From Xanthostigma xanthostigma (lineage: Eukaryota > Arthropoda > Insecta > Raphidioptera > Raphidiidae): DNA of 64,000 nucleotides. The translations under genes and the position numbers were made by a program. The DNA lies in NCBI GenBank assembly GCA_963575645.1, contig OY754469.1, positions 24,818,001 to 24,882,000 on the forward strand, written 5' to 3'. The notes below the pieces were generated by a model that saw nothing but the letters and a program-made list of their open reading frames with translations, did no database searches and was not told where the DNA came from. Positions 58,190-64,000 of this stretch are shown piece after piece. Numbering within the stretch: position 1 is the stretch's first letter; each line of letters starts with the position of its first letter.

Positions 58190-60547
58190 ACTGAATCTCA
58201 CAATAGTAGTATTTGTGCGCCATAAAACGAACAGACGCGATGTGACGCTTATATGCTCTGTGACGCATACTATTTAATGTAATGTTTTTGTTATTTTTCT
58301 AGATTTAATGCCGTACATTATTCACAACCGACTATTCATATTCATAAATTAATGCTCTCCAGTGTTTGTTGTATGTAATTTTAGATAGATATAAAAAAAA
58401 AAACAATGTACACTGAATTGCACTTCAATGCATCGTGTTTTTATTTGCACTTGTTTTTGTGCAAAAATAGTAATTAAAATATTATAGCTTTAACTTTAAA
58501 GTGGGATAATAGTTTACACTGGAAGCGCAATTTTTTCCAGGAGAATAATATGTATCATAATAAAAATATACCGAATGTACTATGGCTAGTAAGTCTCAAT
58601 AATCGATCGGTATACGTTATGGCCGCTTTCTGGGCCAAACTACGTAATTGAAAGTGCACCATTATATGCATATATTCGGGAACGAACGTTGGCTTTTGCA
58701 TGCGCGGATCAAAGGTAAAGTGTCTCTTGGGAAAGTCTTTTCGTATTAAAAAAGCGAATGTGGCGACAGCTTACGCGATGATTGTAAAGTCATTAAAATA
58801 TTTTTAAAAAATTCGCTCTCAGTCTCTTTCCAAAATACTGATTTTTAGTTTACATCCAACAAAAGGAGGAGGTCTTTAATGACAGTGGTCTACTGTTATA
58901 TATGGTCCCGAATAACAAATTAACTTGATTTTTTTTAAATGTTTGATAAATATGAGAAAAAACTTTTAACACGTTTTTCTCAAAACTACTTTTTTTCAAA
59001 TGGCCGAGAGTTAATCTCCGAAACTACTAAACCGATTTTAATATATCTTGGCGCGTTTTGTTCACTGGCATGTTTTATATGCCAATTCACCTCAATTTGG
59101 CTAAAAAATGAAAATACAAACTTTTAGCAAGAAAAAAATAGTGGAAAAATATGCCGATTTTCACGTTTCAAATATCCGTGAATTGGCACGTTAGAAACCT
59201 TTCTTTTTAAGATACCATTTGATTTTTTGTATCGGAAAGCCTATCCTGAGATTAACTATCGGCCATGGAACAGCATATTTTGAAGGGCTCGATTTTTGTA
59301 CTCAAGAAGTATTAATTAATATTGTAAGAAAAGATTTACATCTATATCTAAAAAAGGAACAGGAAAAAAAAATTAAATTTGATCTTTTTTTAGCTGGACA
59401 AAATATCAAGATCTGGGAGGCAGACCCAGAAAATTCTGTTAAATTAATTGATTTTCTTGGAAGAGCTAAATTGTAATTGTTGGCAAATGTAACAGCTAAT
59501 TCGGCATGTCAGCGTAATGCCGAGCCAGTATAGTCTGCCGCATGTAAAAGGCCGTGCTAAGGGGGTCGCTCCGTGAACTCCGTGCGAACGACCCAAACTC
59601 ACTGTAATCGCTCATTTCATGGTTTGAAACGCGGTTATGGTTTCAACTTGCTTGCTCCGCAAGTATCCCTTGTATGATGGTGACGAACCTGACGTTTTGG
59701 ATGCTTCTTTACGGAATTCTTCCTTCATAATAATAATAACATCTACTAAAGTTTTATTGTGTTGGCCAATACAAAGTATACAGTCAAAAAAAAAAATAAT
59801 CATAACAACTCACAAAAACTGTAGGGAATATTATTATTTTTTAAATTTATTTCTGATTTTAAATTCGTTTTCTATAATTTTTACGTATTTTGGCAATTTT
59901 TAATTTTTGTCATTTCCATTTTTTGATCGAAATAGCCGAAACTGTGCATATATTTCGGTAATTCGTATGCATATTGCATATATTAAGGCATATAAAAGCA
60001 CGCCGCACATACTGCTTGATTTCGTACTCCCTCGCCTTCTCGCAGCTTTGCATATTACGGTGCAGGATCGTGACGTCACTGATTGGTCCGCTGCTCGCTA
60101 TCTTGCTATATTTGGATGATAGATTCGGTGCTATTTTTCATGCAAAACTGTCTGCTCGTTCAAACGTTAAGCCAATGATGCAAATCACGGAGCAGGATTT
60201 TGTCACGTGATTTAAGTAGTCATATTCTGTCTACACGTAGCGTTGTCAGTAGTTTGTAGTGACAAGTGATGGGATCGAAAGTTATGCACCCTTAAACTAT
60301 GAAATGAACTCAAAGACAAATAATTATTTTAATTGACGCGTACATAATTAAACCATGTTTGTATGTTGTAAACTGCTCGAATTATCATAAATATTTAAGA
60401 AGTGGGGCTTTAAAGGGTGGAGATGATGATGTACGACGTAAAACGTTGATGTTGATAATAAAGAATGCAGCAAAATTTCATTTTTTGAAGAGCACTTCCG
60501 ACTCCACAAATTTCGCTTTGCCTTTTCTATTCTTAATACTTGTCAAT
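58190..60547. other. Intron stretch, no gene established
   Basis: A plus-strand frame at 59219-59476 without an ATG reads protein-like (HLYLKKEQEKKIKFDLFLAG) but matches no family I know. GC-richer patches occur at 59490-59600 and 60000-60110. A frame at 60359-60565 (VVNCSNYHKYLRSG) is also unassigned. Confidence 0.35.
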
Positions 60548-60990
60548 ACAGTAGAACCTCGATAAATTAACGTTGAAAAATGTAAATTATCAAGTTTTTT
60601 GTTTATCGAGAGTTGAAGTTTGAGAGGTTTTGAAAGTTCAATTTTTAACTTAATGTAATTAACTGTTCTAATAAATTGCTAATAAATTTTGTATCTATTT
60701 ATTTATTCAATTAGATTCAATTACAATAGATTTATTAAATTTAAACGAAAAAGTCAGTAATCTTTTTCTGTTCCATGCACAAGTGAAAATTAATAAAGTT
60801 ATTATCAAAACTTTTTGTTTGTTTACTTATTCACGATGACTCACTGATAATACTTTAAGTTATGAAGGTCACCAAAATATTATTTTGGGTTATCGAGGGT
60901 CAACGCTCAAAATATTTTTTTAAGTTACCGAGGTTTTAGGGTTTGAGGGGAAGAGAATTCAAAAAAATTTTAAGTTACAGAGGTTTTTAT
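60548..60990. mobile_element. Pogo/Tigger-like terminal repeat with decayed body
   Basis: TA followed by CAGTAGAACCTCGATAAATT is the usual pogo/Tigger-type end. Related words (gttatcgagggt, gttaccgaggtttt, gttacagaggttttt) recur at about 60888, 60923 and 60974, but no clean inverted right end is visible. No coding capacity. Confidence 0.5.
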
Positions 60991-61779
60991 TATTAACCAG
61001 TATATCAATCATTAAAAATGTAACAACAGCAATTCGTCTATGAACAATAACTTCCTGCATAATAGTCTCCGTATTGAATGACGAACTAACGAGCTTCGTA
61101 TGAAGCCAACTGCCAAACTAACGTAGTAGTGCTCTCTGCCAGCCAGCAAGCAACATACCATGCACAGCAGCGTCCAGAAAAATTCAGCAAGCAAACTAGC
61201 ATATTGCGCGCCATACTTTAGGATACTATTTTCATAAAAATTATTCTACAAGTTTCTTTGTATTTAATTTTGAAAATAATGCGACTATCTTTTTTTTTGT
61301 AATATAAAATAATATTTTATACAAAAAAAAGATAGTCGCATTATTTTATATACTCCATTGTTATCAGTGAAACGACCCAACTTATTATACCATATTTTAA
61401 TTGCAAATATACGTAAGCAATTATTATAATTTATAATACGCACAGATTAGACTATTTTGATCAAAAAATTTATTAAGTGCTTTACGTGGTACCTAATGGC
61501 ATCTAATTAGTTTTTATACAAACTATGTTTATGTGGTCGAACTATTTTTTTTTCGTCTATACAACCTATTTATACTTACCTAGAAATTTTGTAACTTTTT
61601 TGTTTTTTTGAATTGTTGCAAGTAATATAATTTACATATCTTGAAATGTATATATTTTGTTTATTCTAGATTGATAATTAGTTGAGTTTTAGAGCACCAA
61701 TCAGTCGACTGCTCAACGACTCTAACGGCTTTTTGCTGTGTTTCATAACAAGGATGAGACTGCTATTATACTTTGATAT
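60991..61779. other. Intron stretch with a hairpin, no gene recognised
   Basis: AT-rich apart from the hairpin at 61274-61346. No coding segment was seen. Confidence 0.3.
61274..61346. repeat. 73-bp hairpin
   Basis: The left arm (aataatgcgactatctttt...) and right arm (...aaaagatagtcgcattatt) pair over about 27 bp, and the inner part (aaaataatatttta) is also self-complementary. Confidence 0.85.
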
Positions 61780-62140
61780 CAGCATCCATAATAAGTCTTC
61801 CTGGAGCTACATTTCAGATAAATCGTTTGTGTAACAAATGAAAAACAAAGGTCCTAAATTACTTCCGTGAGGAACACCTACTGTTAAATTAAATTATATA
61901 TTTCGGGATTTGGCGGATTAATGTTAACATTGAACGATTTACTAACTAGTTTTATGTTATGGAATTAGGCGTACCTCTAATTTCCATCCTGTTTAACTTT
62001 TTAAAAGATGCTGATAATTCACAGTATTAAAACCAGAGTTCAAATCAAAAAACAGTCTAAAACAAAATTACGATCATCGAAGCTTTTTGCAACATACAAA
62101 AACATGCAGATGTAGTCGACAATTTTGACCTAATGTTTTA
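61780..62140 (-). pseudogene. Jockey-type LINE reverse transcriptase relic
   Basis: Minus-strand translation gives LFFDLNSGFNTVNYQHLLKK, RMEIRG, and after stops VGVPHGSNLGPLFFICYTND. These correspond to the reverse-transcriptase boxes F.D...AFDTV.H..LL.KL, YGIRG, and GVPQGS.LGPLLFL.YINDL. Several stops and shifts show it is dead. The YADD box that should follow is not readable. Confidence 0.75.
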
Positions 62141-62229
62141 GTTAAAAAAATTTGAAAAGAAGTTTGACCCTGCAGGCCATCCCTGTAACTTCCCGCTATT
62201 TTCGAGTTCAAAACGCTCAAAAATATATA

Positions 62230-63000
62230 AAATATAGCAAGAAGTTTATTTTTTAGCTCTTCGAGCTCAAAAAAAAAAACAATTTGTTACGAAATTTTCG
62301 TTCACTATATCTCATGAACAAATGAACCGATTTTGATGCGATTTGCGGCAGTCGACTCAATTTTTTATCCTTAAAAAGTAATTTATTACAGAAAAATCGA
62401 TCTCATAGGAATTTTACGAGCAATTTAAAAAAAACACTTTTTTACAAATTTTTCGTTCACGATATCTCGTGAACAAATGAGCCGATTTTGATGCGGTTTG
62501 CGTCGATCGACGCAGTTTTTTTAACTTAAAAAAGTAAATTATTACAAAAAACTCGATTTGATAAGAATTTTACGAGTAATTATAAAAAATTACTTTTTTC
62601 CTAATTTTTCGTTCACGTTATCTCATGAACAAATGAACCAATTTTGATCTGGTTTGCGGCGATCGACGCAGTTTTTTTAACCTAAGAAAGTAAATTATTA
62701 CAAAAAAATCGATTTGATTAGAATTTTACGAGTAATTATAAAAAATTACTTTTCTCCTAATTTTTCGTTCACGTTATCTCATGAACAAATGAACCAATTT
62801 TGATCTGGTTTGCGGCGATCGACGCAGTTTTTTTAGCCTAAGAAAGTAATTTATTACAAAAAAATCGATCTGATAACAATTTTAAGAATCATTTTAAAAA
62901 AACACTTTTTTACGATTTTTTCGATCACGGTATCTCGTGAACAAATGAACCGATTTTGATGCGGTTTGCGGAAATCGACGCAGTTTGTTAAGGAGAAGAG
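62230..63000. repeat. Satellite, five copies of a 155-156-bp unit
   Basis: The cgttcac(g/t) word that opens each atctcatgaacaaatgaacc block occurs at 62299, 62454, 62610 and 62766, with a cgatcac variant at 62922. Each unit also holds tttgcggcgatcgacgcag and ttacgagtaatt. The constant 155-156-bp spacing is close to nucleosome-repeat length. Confidence 0.9.
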
Positions 63001-63221
63001 CTGATTAGATTTTGGAATTATTCGGTTTAGTAGTTTAGAAAATATTTTACAAAAACAAATTTTAAAAAATTTTTGAAACTTGTTTTTTTAAGATTTCTCA
63101 AAATTTTTTGGGCCGAATGGTTTCAAATTTTCAGGAAGTCTAAGTTCACCAAGATCACGTCAGATGCCGTAAACCGCGTTTCAGTCGGACACTCCGTTCA
63201 AAAGATATAAAAGGTTTACAT

Positions 63222-63284
63222 ACATACATATACACACACACACACACACACACACCCACATACACACACACACACACACACATA
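63222..63284. repeat. CA microsatellite
   Basis: It is a run of about 60 bp of mostly CA dinucleotides with a few t and cc interruptions. Confidence 0.9.
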
Positions 63285-63494
63285 CAGCCCTACGGACATC
63301 ATCGCCAAAATAGTTTTAATAGCTTCCTAGGACCTCAAAACGTCGAGATCTGGCGAAAACTCGATTTTCGAAAATCGGGGTGAAACCAATAACTTCCCGA
63401 TTTTTGAATAAAAAAAAAAATTTTTTTTTATTTTTTTTAAAGCGGGAAGTTAAAAATATTTTTCTCCAAAAATTTGCTAAGCCTATCGTACAGT

Positions 63495-64000
63495 ATTTTA
63501 CCATTCCAACCCACAAGGAATGGTACTAGTTTAGGTCAAAAATCACTTTTCAAAAATTTTACAATATCTTTCCGTTTTGAGGTCCCCCGAATCCAAAAAA
63601 ACATATTTTTGGAAAAACTCTGTGCGTCTGTTAGTCTATGAACACGATACAGGTCAAACGGATAAGCGGATTGAAACCAAATTATGGGAGGATGTTTGGT
63701 ATGCAAATATGAAAAGCTCTATTGTTTTTGGGGAAAATCGGCGCATGCGCAGAAGGGATATATGCTAAAACGGTATTTTTTATAAAATAATGCTACACTT
63801 TTTATAACGGCTTATTATTCTATTTATTTTTTCAAGAAAGTATTGTTTAAAAATTTTTTTCTAAACTTTATAGTTTCGGAAATATTTTGAAAATAAAAAA
63901 AAATCAGTCGCTCTTTTGTTTTATAGATCTGTAATAAACTAGTTAGGCATGCTTTGATTAATTTTTGCATGACGTGGAACATATTATGTATGTAACCATG
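63495..64000. repeat. Repeat R, copy running off the window
   Basis: Blocks taccattccaacccacaagg, ttacaatatctttccgtttt, gataagcggattgaaacc, aaatcggcgcatgcgcag, ataacggcttattattct and tcggaaatattttgaaaata appear in order, matching 7985-8700 and 10300-10680. It has a single unit, not four. The stretch 48795-48925 is a further partial copy. Confidence 0.75.

Larger units (their letters stand above)
62186..63455. mobile_element. TIR element G enclosing a satellite
   Basis: The left end taacttcccgct and inverted right end (agcgggaagtta near 63441-63452) bound a 1.27-kb element. Its left part is the 156-bp satellite, its middle is the tctgattagattttggaatt block, and its right part contains a CA microsatellite and gccctacggacatcatcgc. 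The right part recurs inverted at 37155-37495. Long A/T runs lie just inside the right end. No ORF. Confidence 0.65.

Noticed and set aside
57844-58194. 116-codon plus-strand frame with higher G+C
   Set aside because: It lies in a dispersed repeat shared with 30690-31015, where the frame is not kept.
60359-60565. Possible THAP-type zinc-finger start (VVNCSNYHK)
   Set aside because: Only one or two residues fit; the required downstream Cys/His and AVPTY-like motifs are absent.
25300-64000. Search for the first coding exon of the kinase gene
   Set aside because: No minus-strand ATG followed by the conserved GRK2-type leader and a donor site could be found; it probably lies beyond the window.

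Overview
The window looks like intronic DNA from an insect, or at least an arthropod. It is strongly AT-rich and packed with transposon families typical of insects: mariner, hAT, pogo-like and PIF/Harbinger-like DNA elements, Helitrons with TC...CTAG ends, R1- and Jockey-like LINE relics and a Penelope-like relic. The only host coding sequence I could establish is two short minus-strand exons with clean splice sites. Many repeat tails and 'taggtacctac'-like words recall Lepidoptera, with Hemiptera as the alternative; the sequence alone does not settle the order.

The two exons (25212-25288, then 10035-10108) join in phase. They encode consecutive parts of the N-terminal RGS-homology domain of a G-protein-coupled receptor kinase of the GRK2/3 class (Drosophila Gprk1). 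The intron between them is 15.1 kb. The first coding exon and all kinase-domain exons were not found, so the flanking introns seem to run off the window on both sides (at least 10 kb and 38.7 kb). Almost everything else lies inside this one gene.

Layout: 1-10 kb holds a 1.28-kb TA-flanked foldback element, a 2x205-bp tandem, an ORF1-only LINE, Helitron-like pieces and a tandemly amplified repeat. The 10-25 kb intron holds a 2.6-kb hAT element, a Helitron and R1 LINE relic, a set of palindromes, a PIF-like nested palindrome, a pogo-like element with terminal-motif arrays, a 108-codon orphan ORF at 20.4 kb, a 418-bp MITE and a 1.55-kb foldback. 25-43 kb holds several TIR/foldback families, two Helitrons, a 140-bp satellite and a short hAT element with perfect target duplications. 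43-55 kb holds a nearly complete but dead mariner, a second hAT with perfect 8-bp target duplications, a perfect 50-bp-arm hairpin, a 1.2-kb foldback and a Penelope-like 3' end. 55-64 kb holds a Lep1-like Helitron, a pogo-like end, a LINE reverse-transcriptase relic and a 156-bp satellite inside a TIR element.

No tRNA, rRNA, CRISPR or bacterial-type feature was seen. No new multi-gene system is evident. The most unusual aspects are the density of long inverted repeats within one kinase gene, the pogo-like element carrying about eight copies of its terminal motif plus a zinc-finger relic, and the orphan ORF at 20.4 kb.
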